Shown here: positions 1 to 5,847 of the stretch, in pieces
Layout: the number at the start of each line of letters is the position of its first letter
How positions within the stretch are numbered: position 1 is the stretch's first letter
From: Desulfobulbaceae bacterium
GTDB lineage: Bacteria > Desulfobacterota > Desulfobulbia > Desulfobulbales > UBA5123
DNA: 11,531 nucleotides
NCBI GenBank assembly: GCA_029865195.1
Contig: JAOUHH010000058.1
Span: forward strand, 1 to 11,531
Direction of reading: 5' to 3'
Notes under the pieces: model-generated
Databases searched by the model: none
What the model was told of the DNA's origin: nothing
The model's input: only the letters and a program-made list of their open reading frames with translations
Position numbers and translations under genes: made by a program

Positions 1-524
1 CCGCCGAGGTGCGGAAGCTTGCCGAAAGGAGCCAGACAGCGGCCGCCGAGATCAGCGTCCTCTCCGGCTCCAGCGTCGAGGTATCGGAACGGGCCGGCCA
101 GATGCTGGCGACCATGGTTCCCAATATTCAGAAAACCGCCAACCTGATCCAGGAGATCAGTGCCGCCACCATCGAACAGAGCAGCGGCACCGATCAGATC
201 AATCAGGCCATGCAGCAGTTGGACACGGTTATTCAGCAAAACGCCGGCGCCTCCGAGGAGATGGCGGCCACCGCCGAGGAGTTGTCCGCCCAGGCCGAAT
301 CGCTTCAGGATAACATCGCTTCGCTGATCGACACCAAGGACCATGGCAACAGCGCCGGCAAGCGGATGGCGGTGGCAAGGGCGGCGGCCGGGAAAACCCG
401 TGTTGCCCATATCAATACGGCAAGCGGCTCCCGCCGCACCGCTGTCAAGCAGCCGCAAATCGGGGTCAAGCTCGACATGGGTGACGATGGCGACGAACTT
501 GACAAGCAATTCAAAGAGTATTGA
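1..524 (+). CDS. Methyl-accepting chemotaxis protein, C-terminal fragment (5' end outside window)
   Basis: This is the C-terminal half of a chemoreceptor signalling domain. The frame is open from base 3 and the gene begins upstream of the window. The first visible residues (AEVRKLAERS) are the conserved stretch just after the hairpin tip that contacts CheA and CheW. The rest is the descending coiled-coil helix, ending near IASLID (about base 333). A methylation-type site lies in NAGASEEMAAT, with the Glu pair at 255-260. A flexible tail of about 60 residues rich in Ala, Gly, Lys and Asp follows and ends in QFKEY. No sensor, membrane segment or HAMP domain is visible, so the ligand and the cellular location cannot be judged. 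It is the first visible gene of the cluster and its stop lies 130 bases before cheA. The family call is secure; the receptor class (helix length) is not. Confidence 0.95.
   Translation, partial: AEVRKLAERSQTAAAEISVLSGSSVEVSERAGQMLATMVPNIQKTANLIQEISAATIEQSSGTDQINQAMQQLDTVIQQNAGASEEMAATAEELSAQAESLQDNIASLIDTKDHGNSAGKRMAVARAAAGKTRVAHINTASGSRRTAVKQPQIGVKLDMGDDGDELDKQFKEY
507..521 (+). other. C-terminal CheR-tethering pentapeptide of the MCP (QFKEY)
   Basis: The last five residues before the stop fit the known tether pattern x-[HFYW]-x-x-[HFYW], as in the NWETF tail of E. coli Tar and Tsr. In the known family this tail, on a flexible linker, docks on the CheR beta-subdomain. Both the linker and a compatible CheR are present here. 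Binding itself is inferred. Confidence 0.7.
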
Positions 525-526
525 TT

Positions 527-652
527 ATGGCAGAAAATAATGCGTATTTGCTCCCCAAGGCGTGGTCGTCAGGCGATGGTCGCGCCTCGGGGGAATATGT
601 TTTGCCAATCCCGTTGGCATCTGGGCGGGATTGGCAAAGGCATGGGGTTTGA
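527..652 (+). CDS. Possible 41-residue coupling cistron between MCP and cheA (unrecognised)
   Basis: An ATG-to-TGA frame of 41 codons fills the MCP-cheA gap. It begins two bases after the MCP stop (TGA-TT-ATG) and ends two bases before the cheA ATG (TGA-AG-ATG). The peptide starts MAENNAYLLPK and resembles nothing I know. It has no membrane segment or signal peptide and is moderately polar. Upstream there is only a weak purine run (AAAGAG, 513-518). Third-position GC is about 56%, which does not decide whether it is coding. The symmetric junctions suggest a relay for translational coupling, because cheA has only a poor ribosome site (GGGG at 644-647). The alternative is chance: two strong hairpins lie in the same bases, and the real role of the segment may be as RNA. 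Confidence 0.3.
   Translation: MAENNAYLLPKAWSSGDGRASGEYVLPIPLASGRDWQRHGV
553..592 (+). promoter_or_regulatory. Stem-loop 1 in the MCP-cheA intercistronic region
   Basis: CCCC-A-AGGCG (553-562) pairs with CGCCT-C-GGGG (583-592) around one A-C mismatch. Further mixed Watson-Crick and G-U pairs (563-567 with 578-582) extend the stem inward to a loop of about ten bases. No T-tract follows, so it is not an intrinsic terminator. It may affect mRNA stability, processing or cheA translation; that role is inferred. Confidence 0.4.
601..638 (+). promoter_or_regulatory. Perfect 13-bp inverted repeat (stem-loop 2) just upstream of cheA
   Basis: TTTGCCAATCCCG (601-613) is exactly complementary to CGGGATTGGCAAA (626-638), with a 12-base loop. 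The stem ends 16 bases before the cheA ATG and leaves the weak GGGG ribosome site free. No T-run follows, so termination is unlikely. Possible roles are an mRNA processing or stability element, a translational control element for cheA, or a DNA operator. The repeat is seen directly; its function is inferred. Confidence 0.6.
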
Positions 653-654
653 AG

Positions 655-2811
655 ATGTCTGGAAATGAATATGCCGAGGCATTCAGGGAAGAAGCCGCGG
701 AATTGCTCGCAGAGTTGGAGACCTCTCTGCTTGAACTGGAGGAATCGCCCGACGATAAGAAGTTGGTCGGGCGTGTTTTCCGGAACATGCATACCCTCAA
801 GGGCTCCGGCTCGATGTTCGGGTTTGATGATGTCGCCACCTTTGCCCATCAGGTCGAGACTGTACTCGACAAGGTGCGGAACGGCGATATCCCGGTCAGC
901 AAGACGTTGATCGATTTGACCCTGGAGGCGCGTGATCATATCAAAAAATTGCTGGAATCGCTGGGCGGCGGTGAGATCGATGCCGAGAGCGGTCTGGCAA
1001 TCATCGCCGCCATGAATCGGCTGGGTGACGGCGATGCTTCGGCAGCGGTGCTTGCCGAGGCCGAGGCCGCTGGATCGGCGACCGTCCAACCCGTGTCAAC
1101 GGAGCCGGTGGTTCGCGAAGCCGCGGTTGCGAAAGATGAGGCCGCGCGGGAGGAGCCGCGTCTCGTGCATTACCTGGTGCGGTTGGAGCCAGGTCCGGAT
1201 TTTTTTACCGGCGGCGGCGATATCGCGGCGTTGGTGCCGGAACTGGCAAAGCTAGGAGAATGCACGGTTCTGGCCGAATGTTGCCAAGACCGCGTGACAC
1301 GGCAGGAGGCTTGCGACTGTGACTCCTTTGTCGATTTTATTGTCTCAACCGCCGCGGGTGAGAACGCGATCCGGGATGTTTTGATTTTTGTCGAATCGTC
1401 GTGCAAGGTGACCGTCACCGAGGGCGGGGCGGGAAGCGACGGCGAAGAGGGCCATAAACGGTTGGGGGAGATCCTGGTCGAGCGCGGCGATATCACCGCC
1501 GAGGGATTGAACCGGGCGTTGTCGCAACAGAGGCCGCTCGGCGAGATTCTTGTCGAGAATGAACTGACCTCCCCGCTCAGGGTGGAATCCGCCCTTGTCG
1601 CTCAGCGTGAGTTAGATAAAAAACAAAATGCCGCGAAGGCCGCCGCCAGTGAGAGCATCCGGGTGGCCGCTGACAAGCTTGACCGGCTGATCGATCTGGT
1701 CGGCGAACTGGTGGTTACCCAGGCACGGCTTTCCGAAATCGCCTCCGCGATCGAACATCCCGGCCTTGCCGAGCCGGTGGAGGAGGTGGAGCGGCTCACC
1801 GCCGAACTGCGCGATTCGGTGTTGAACGTGCGGATGATGGCCATCGGCATCACCTTTGGCAAATTCAGGCGGCTGGTTCGCGATCTTTCCTCCGAACTGG
1901 GGAAAGAGGTGCGGATGGTGACCAGCGGCGCGGAGACCGAGCTTGATAAGACCGTGATCGAGCGGTTGAGCGAACCGTTGATTCACCTGATCAGGAATTG
2001 CATCGATCATGGCATCGAGGCCCCTGCCGAGCGGCTGGCAAAAGGGAAATCCGCCGAAGGGGAAATCCGCCTGATTGCAAGTTATGCCGGCGCGCAGGTG
2101 TTGATCGAGGTGATTGACGATGGCCGCGGGATCGATTCCGACAAGCTGTTCGCCAAGGCGGTGGAGAAGGGGGTCGTCAAGGCGGGGGCGGAGTTGAGCC
2201 GGGAGGAGATCAACAACCTGATTTTTGCACCGGGCCTCTCTACTGCGGCGAAGGTTTCCAATGTTTCCGGGCGCGGGGTGGGGATGGATGTGGTGATGAA
2301 CACCATCCGCGGCTTGAAGGGAAAAGTGGTGGTTGCCAGTGAGGCAGGGCGCGGGACGACGATTTCCATTCGGCTGCCGCTGACCCTGGCGATCATCGAC
2401 GGCTTACTCGTCAAGGCCGGCGACACCCATTTTGTCCTGCCGCTGGAGCAGGTGGAGGAGTGCGTGGAGTTGAGTCGGGAGGATATTGCCAGATTCCATG
2501 GCCGCAGGGTATTGCAGGTGCGGGATCATCTGGTTCCCTATGTGCGCCTGCGGGATTTCTTTGCCATGGACGGCGAGCGGCCCGATCTGGAGCAGATGGT
2601 CATTGTTCATGCCGATGGGGATCCTGTCGGCATGGTGCTGGATAATGTGATCGGTGAGCATCAGACGGTGATCAAATCCTTGGGATGGGTGTACCGTAAT
2701 GCCGAAGGGTTGTCCGGGGCGACAATCCTTGGGAACGGCGAGGTGGCGCTCATCGTTGACGTGGCAACGGTGGTGAAGCAGGCTCGCGACGCGGAGGCGG
2801 CATCGGTGTAG
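655..2811 (+). CDS. cheA: Chemotaxis histidine kinase CheA
   Basis: Receptor-controlled kinase that autophosphorylates and passes phosphate to CheB and CheY-type regulators. It has 718 residues. The Hpt domain spans about 1-105, with the phospho-accepting His46 in NMHTLKGSGSMFG. A domain at about 172-257 replaces the usual P2 and holds six cysteines. Tandem LGEIL repeats occupy 269-317. The dimerisation helices start near 330 (ADKLDRLIDLVGELV). The ATPase has an N box (N448, D451, H452, G453), DDGRG at 488-492 and GRGVGMD at 539-545. A C-terminal CheW-like domain ends near VALIVDV. All catalytic boxes are intact. The ATG at 655 is chosen because the Hpt helix starts there; an in-frame GTG at 562 would add 31 residues of non-Hpt character. 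It lies 60 bases upstream of cheW and is certainly in the same transcript. Identification is secure; what the linker senses is unknown. Confidence 0.97.
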   Translation: MSGNEYAEAFREEAAELLAELETSLLELEESPDDKKLVGRVFRNMHTLKGSGSMFGFDDVATFAHQVETVLDKVRNGDIPVSKTLIDLTLEARDHIKKLLESLGGGEIDAESGLAIIAAMNRLGDGDASAAVLAEAEAAGSATVQPVSTEPVVREAAVAKDEAAREEPRLVHYLVRLEPGPDFFTGGGDIAALVPELAKLGECTVLAECCQDRVTRQEACDCDSFVDFIVSTAAGENAIRDVLIFVESSCKVTVTEGGAGSDGEEGHKRLGEILVERGDITAEGLNRALSQQRPLGEILVENELTSPLRVESALVAQRELDKKQNAAKAAASESIRVAADKLDRLIDLVGELVVTQARLSEIASAIEHPGLAEPVEEVERLTAELRDSVLNVRMMAIGITFGKFRRLVRDLSSELGKEVRMVTSGAETELDKTVIERLSEPLIHLIRNCIDHGIEAPAERLAKGKSAEGEIRLIASYAGAQVLIEVIDDGRGIDSDKLFAKAVEKGVVKAGAELSREEINNLIFAPGLSTAAKVSNVSGRGVGMDVVMNTIRGLKGKVVVASEAGRGTTISIRLPLTLAIIDGLLVKAGDTHFVLPLEQVEECVELSREDIARFHGRRVLQVRDHLVPYVRLRDFFAMDGERPDLEQMVIVHADGDPVGMVLDNVIGEHQTVIKSLGWVYRNAEGLSGATILGNGEVALIVDVATVVKQARDAEAASV
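1459..1605 (+). repeat. Tandem MshEN-like 24-residue repeats in the CheA linker
   Basis: CheA residues 269-292 and 294-317 are two copies of the pattern LGEILVE...L..AL..Q. The first opens RLGEILVERG and closes ALSQQ; the second opens PLGEILVENE and closes ALVAQ. The pattern resembles the paired motifs of MshEN domains in type II and IV pilus ATPases, some of which bind cyclic di-GMP. The second copy lacks the leading Arg, and the spacer is one residue where I recall about five in classical MshEN. Repetition is seen; ligand binding is inference. Confidence 0.55.
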
Positions 2812-2861
2812 AGGACTGGCTGGAAGGGCTCTGGGGTATGTGAATATTACAACGGGTTTGT

Positions 2862-2866
2862 GGAGG
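2862..2866 (+). promoter_or_regulatory. Strong Shine-Dalgarno site of cheW
   Basis: GGAGG ends five bases before the ATG at 2872. It selects that start over the in-frame GTG at 2860, which would place the ribosome site inside the gene. It is far stronger than the sites before cheA, cheR or cheB, which suggests CheW is made in excess of its partners. Confidence 0.75.
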
Positions 2867-2871
2867 TAACA

Positions 2872-3384
2872 ATGGCTGAGCAAGGCGGTATCACCAGCGG
2901 ACAATACTTGAGCTTTACGCTTCGTGAAGAGGCTTTTTCCGTCGAGATTTCCAAGGTTCGGGAGGTGCTTGACGTGACGACGCTGACCAAGATCCCCCGG
3001 ATGCCTGATTATCTGGCCGGGGTGATTAACCTGCGGAGCAACGTGGTGCCGGTGGTGGATCTGGGGGTGGTGCTCGGCATGCCCCCCATCGCGAAGACGG
3101 TCAACACCTGTATCATGATTGTCGATATCAACGTCGTCGGGGAGGCGTTGCCGGTCCAGATGGGGGTGCTGACCGACTCGGTGCAGGCGGTTTTGGATTT
3201 GAGCGAGGAGGATATTGAGTCGGTGCCGAAGATGGGGACCAATCTCAATACCGACTTTATCAAGGGCATGGGGCGGATGAATGAAAAATTTTTGATCCTG
3301 CTCGATATTGACCGGGTCTTGGCCAGCGAGGGCAAGGCGGTGCTGCGGGAGATGGGGCCGTCGGTACTCGCCGATGCGGTATAG
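2872..3384 (+). CDS. cheW: Chemotaxis coupling protein CheW
   Basis: Cytoplasmic adaptor that bridges the receptor tips and the CheA P5 domain in the signalling array. It has 170 residues, the usual CheW size, in a single SH3-like CheW fold. Visible landmarks are YLSFTLREEAFSVEISKVREV at the N-terminus, then IPRMPDYLAGVINLR, VVPVVDL and, near the end, FLILLDIDRVL. The conserved NLRG turn reads NLRS here, a small departure at a loop near the CheA and receptor contacts of known CheW proteins. The strong GGAGG site fixes the start. It follows cheA by 60 bases and is followed by a terminator, so MCP-cheA-cheW looks like one transcription unit. Identification is secure. Confidence 0.96.
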   Translation: MAEQGGITSGQYLSFTLREEAFSVEISKVREVLDVTTLTKIPRMPDYLAGVINLRSNVVPVVDLGVVLGMPPIAKTVNTCIMIVDINVVGEALPVQMGVLTDSVQAVLDLSEEDIESVPKMGTNLNTDFIKGMGRMNEKFLILLDIDRVLASEGKAVLREMGPSVLADAV

Positions 3385-3512
3385 CCGGGTGGCGCGGTTG
3401 TTTTCCGCACGCCCTGTAAAAATAGAAAAGATGATCGTCGCGGCGGCGTTCGTTGCGCCTCTCTTGTTGGCAGGTGTGATCTTCACGCCGCGATCTTTCA
3501 CGCGGAAGCGGC

Positions 3513-3546
3513 AAAATCCCACCCCGTGGTCCGAGGTGGGATTTTT
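3513..3546 (+). terminator. Intrinsic terminator between cheW and cheR
   Basis: AAAATCCCACC (3513-3523) pairs perfectly with GGTGGGATTTT (3535-3545) across an 11-base loop, and the right arm runs into a T-tract (3542-3546). The left arm begins with an A-run, so it could also act on the opposite strand. It lies about 130 bases after the cheW stop and directly before cheR. The rest of the 3385-3551 gap holds nothing convincing. Confidence 0.75.
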
Positions 3547-3566
3547 GCATTGTGCTGCACGGTATA

Positions 3567-4484
3567 ATGTTTAATATATTGAATTTGTTGGAAAAAAAGG
3601 TTGTAGGCGGCGTCGGCCCGGGCAATACCCGTTACGATGAAGCGGCATTCCGCTGTCAGTTGAGTGATGGTGAGTTCGCCAGGTTTAGCCGTCTTATCCA
3701 CGATGTTGCCGGCATCAAATTGCCCCCGGTTAAGAAGACCATGCTGGACGGGCGGTTGCGAAGGCGGTTGCGGGCGGTCGGCGCCGGCTCCTTTGCGGAG
3801 TACTTCGATTATCTCTCCTCGCCGGAAGGGCAGGCGATGGAACTGCACAACATGTTGGATGCCGTCAGCACCAACAAGACCGATTTTTTCCGCGAGCCGA
3901 AACATTTCCAGTGGTTAAGCGAACGTGTTTTGCCGGAGATCACTGGCCGGTTACGGAAAGGCAGGGGGCGGCGGATTCGGGTTTGGAGCGCCGGCTGTGC
4001 CACGGGCAAGGAACCGTATACCTTGGCCATGGTTCTGGCGGAATTCTGCGATCTGCATCAGGATATCGATTACTCTATCCTGGCCACGGATATCTCAACG
4101 GTCGCCCTGGCCAAGGCCCGGCTGGCAATCTATGAGGATTTCAAGATCGAGCCGGTGCCGATCGCTCTCCGCAACAAGTATCTGCTACGGGGGGACGGCG
4201 AACGGCAAGGGTACCATCGGGTCGTGCCGCGTTTGCGGCGCAAGGTGGATTTCCGGCGGCTTAACTTCATGGACGCGGTTTTTGAACTCGGTGAACCGCT
4301 CGATATCATTTTCTGCCGGAACGTTATCATCTATTTCGATAAACAGACCCAGGTCGAACTTTTTAAAAAATTCTATCGTCATCTCAAACCGGGCGGGTAT
4401 CTGTTTATCGGCCATTCCGAATCCCTGCTAGGGATAGATGGAAAGATGCGGAGGGTTGCCCCCACCATCTTTCAGAAAAAATAG
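3567..4484 (+). CDS. cheR: Chemoreceptor glutamate methyltransferase CheR
   Basis: Uses S-adenosylmethionine to methylate receptor glutamates, the adaptation step opposed by CheB. It has 305 residues from the ATG at 3567. The N-terminal helical domain covers about 30-105. TNKTDFFREPKHF follows, then the SAM site SAGCATGKEPYT (about 141-152) and the acidic residue D175 in LATDIS. The beta-subdomain is at about 208-230, and then comes FCRNVIIYFD. The usual GEEPYS reads GKEPYT, so K148 replaces the first Glu; the second is kept. The beta-subdomain matches the E. coli length, as in pentapeptide-dependent CheR proteins. The start is uncertain: GTG 3552, ATG 3567 and TTG 3579 are all possible and none has a clear ribosome site. 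Codons before about residue 25 are poorly conserved in the family. Function is secure; the N-terminus is not. Confidence 0.93.
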   Translation: MFNILNLLEKKVVGGVGPGNTRYDEAAFRCQLSDGEFARFSRLIHDVAGIKLPPVKKTMLDGRLRRRLRAVGAGSFAEYFDYLSSPEGQAMELHNMLDAVSTNKTDFFREPKHFQWLSERVLPEITGRLRKGRGRRIRVWSAGCATGKEPYTLAMVLAEFCDLHQDIDYSILATDISTVALAKARLAIYEDFKIEPVPIALRNKYLLRGDGERQGYHRVVPRLRRKVDFRRLNFMDAVFELGEPLDIIFCRNVIIYFDKQTQVELFKKFYRHLKPGGYLFIGHSESLLGIDGKMRRVAPTIFQKK

Positions 4485-4644
4485 GGAAGAGGCGGGCAAC
4501 GGCATCATTCCGATGGATATGTCGGGTGAGAGATGCTAGATTTCATGGGGTTAAAAGTTTTTTAACAGCGGTGTTGCCGGCCTTGGGGGGCTGGCGGCAG
4601 CGGCACAGTTTCCGGCCGGGAAGAATTCAGACGGTTCTCATCCT
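4485..4644 (+). promoter_or_regulatory. Structured, gene-free 160-base leader between cheR and cheB
   Basis: No credible gene fits here. There is a 7-bp A/T-only stem (4550-4556 with 4560-4566), a small GCTG/CAGC hairpin (4590-4601), and outer CCGGCC/GGCCGG arms (4577-4582, 4614-4619). None is followed by a T-tract, so no terminator is called. No convincing promoter was found. A role in cheB translation is possible but unproven. Confidence 0.3.
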
Positions 4645-5715
4645 TTGAAAACAACCGATAAAATCAAGGTACTCATTGTTGACGATTCCGCCTTGGTGCG
4701 TCAGGCGTTAACGGACGTGTTGTCCTCCGATCCGGCCATCACGGTGCTTGGCGCGGCCAGGGACCCCTTTGTCGCCGCCGAGATGATGGCCAAGGAAGCG
4801 CCGGATGTCATCGTCTTGGATGTGGAAATGCCGCGCATGGATGGGATCACCTTCCTGCATAAGATTATGAGCCAGCATCCTCTGCCGGTGGTGATGTGTT
4901 CGACGCTGACCGAGCAGGGGGCGGAAACCACCCTGAAGGCTCTTGAGTACGGGGCGGTGGAGATTATCCAGAAGCCGAAACTGGGTACCAAAAAATTCAT
5001 AGAGGAGTCACGGATCGCCATTTGTGACGTGGTCAAGGCCGCGAGCGGGGTCCGGGTTACCAAAAATATCCGGAAGACGATGGTGGTGGAGAAGAAGTTG
5101 ACCGCCGATGCCATTTTGCCGCCGCCTGACAAGAAGGCGATGGTGCAGACCACCGAGCGGGTGGTGGCGATCGGCGCGTCGACCGGCGGCACCGAGGCGT
5201 TGAGGGATGTCTTGGAGGCGATGCCGCCGGATTGTTCCGGGATTGTTATCGTGCAACATATGCCGGAGGGTTTCACCCGCGCCTTTGCCGAGCGCCTCGA
5301 CCGGCTTTGCCGGATTCATGTCCGGGAGGCGCAAGACGGCGATTCTGTCCTGCGTGGGCAGGCCTTGATCGCGCCGGGGAACAGGCATATGCTGCTCAAG
5401 CGCAGCGGCGCCAGATACTATGTCGAGTTGAAGGACGGCCCCCTGGTATGCCGACACCGGCCCTCCGTGGATGTTCTTTTTCGTTCCACCGCGCGGTATG
5501 CCGGCAAAAACGCCGTCGGCATCATCATGACCGGCATGGGCGATGACGGTGCAAAAGGAATGCTTGAGATGCGGAATGCGGGCGCGTATACTATAGCCCA
5601 GGATGAACAGAGCTGCGTGGTGTTCGGCATGCCCAAGGAGGCGATCAAACTCGATGGCGTCGACAAGGTGGCCGGCCTTGGCGAGATCGCGCAGCAGATC
5701 GTTAAACTTGGGTAG
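4645..5715 (+). CDS. cheB: Receptor methylesterase/glutamine deamidase response regulator CheB
   Basis: Removes methyl groups from receptor glutamates (and usually deamidates glutamines) when phosphorylated by CheA. It has 356 residues. The N-terminal receiver has acidic pair D13/D14, phospho-acceptor D59 in VLDVEMPRMDG, a Ser/Thr switch near CSTLTE and Lys in QKPK. A charged linker (about 130-170) joins it to the esterase domain. The catalytic triad is Ser179 in GASTGG, His205 in VQHMP and Asp301 in TGMGDDG, all intact. The start is a TTG with no Shine-Dalgarno site. It is chosen because the receiver begins right after it (KIKVLIVDDSA) and no ATG or GTG lies in frame back to a stop at 4552. 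It lies downstream of cheR, with which it forms the adaptation pair. Identification is secure. Confidence 0.96.
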   Translation: MKTTDKIKVLIVDDSALVRQALTDVLSSDPAITVLGAARDPFVAAEMMAKEAPDVIVLDVEMPRMDGITFLHKIMSQHPLPVVMCSTLTEQGAETTLKALEYGAVEIIQKPKLGTKKFIEESRIAICDVVKAASGVRVTKNIRKTMVVEKKLTADAILPPPDKKAMVQTTERVVAIGASTGGTEALRDVLEAMPPDCSGIVIVQHMPEGFTRAFAERLDRLCRIHVREAQDGDSVLRGQALIAPGNRHMLLKRSGARYYVELKDGPLVCRHRPSVDVLFRSTARYAGKNAVGIIMTGMGDDGAKGMLEMRNAGAYTIAQDEQSCVVFGMPKEAIKLDGVDKVAGLGEIAQQIVKLG

Positions 5716-5725
5716 TAATTATAAC

Positions 5726-5753
5726 TTGTTCTGCTTTATTCTTCTGTTATTAT
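5726..5753 (+). promoter_or_regulatory. Possible sigma70-type promoter upstream of the HEAT-receiver gene
   Basis: TTGTTC (5726-5731) and TATTAT (5748-5753) are separated by 16 bases, in an AT-rich stretch that stands out from the GC-rich surroundings. It would give a leader of about 90 bases for the next gene, allowing expression apart from cheB. Matches are moderate. Read-through from cheB is equally possible, because no terminator separates the two genes. Confidence 0.35.
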
Positions 5754-5847
5754 CTTAATGATGATCAGTGGCACGAGGTTGGGGGCTGACCTGCATCTGC
5801 GTTTGAGTCCCGCCATTATTAGCCGGCTTACTATGTGAGAAAAAAAT

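Noticed and set aside
562..654. Upstream in-frame GTG start extending cheA by 31 residues
   Set aside because: The extension has no Hpt character, lies across the two stem-loops, and the Hpt helix begins naturally at the ATG at 655.
2404..3522. A minus-strand frame of 372 codons opposite cheW and the end of cheA
   Set aside because: It is antisense to two secure genes, and its composition (His, Arg and Gln runs) is that of an antisense shadow.
3431..3574. Short frame with a hydrophobic stretch and a basic tail between cheW and cheR, a possible leader or membrane peptide
   Set aside because: Its ribosome site is poor, and it reads straight through the terminator stem and past the cheR start, which would destroy the terminator it would have to live with.
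3563..3580. TATAAT and TATATT as a promoter for cheR
   Set aside because: No -35 element lies at proper spacing, and the predicted RNA start would fall inside or after the preferred cheR start codon. Kept only as an ambiguity in the findings.
4550..4566. A/T-only 7-bp inverted repeat (GTTAAAA/TTTTAAC) as a terminator after cheR
   Set aside because: The stem contains a single G-C pair and no T-tract follows it, so it should not terminate.
4602..4619. Sigma54-like GG...GC spacing upstream of cheB
   Set aside because: The second element reads GGCCGG and not a TTGC-type box at the required distance, and no activator site is visible.
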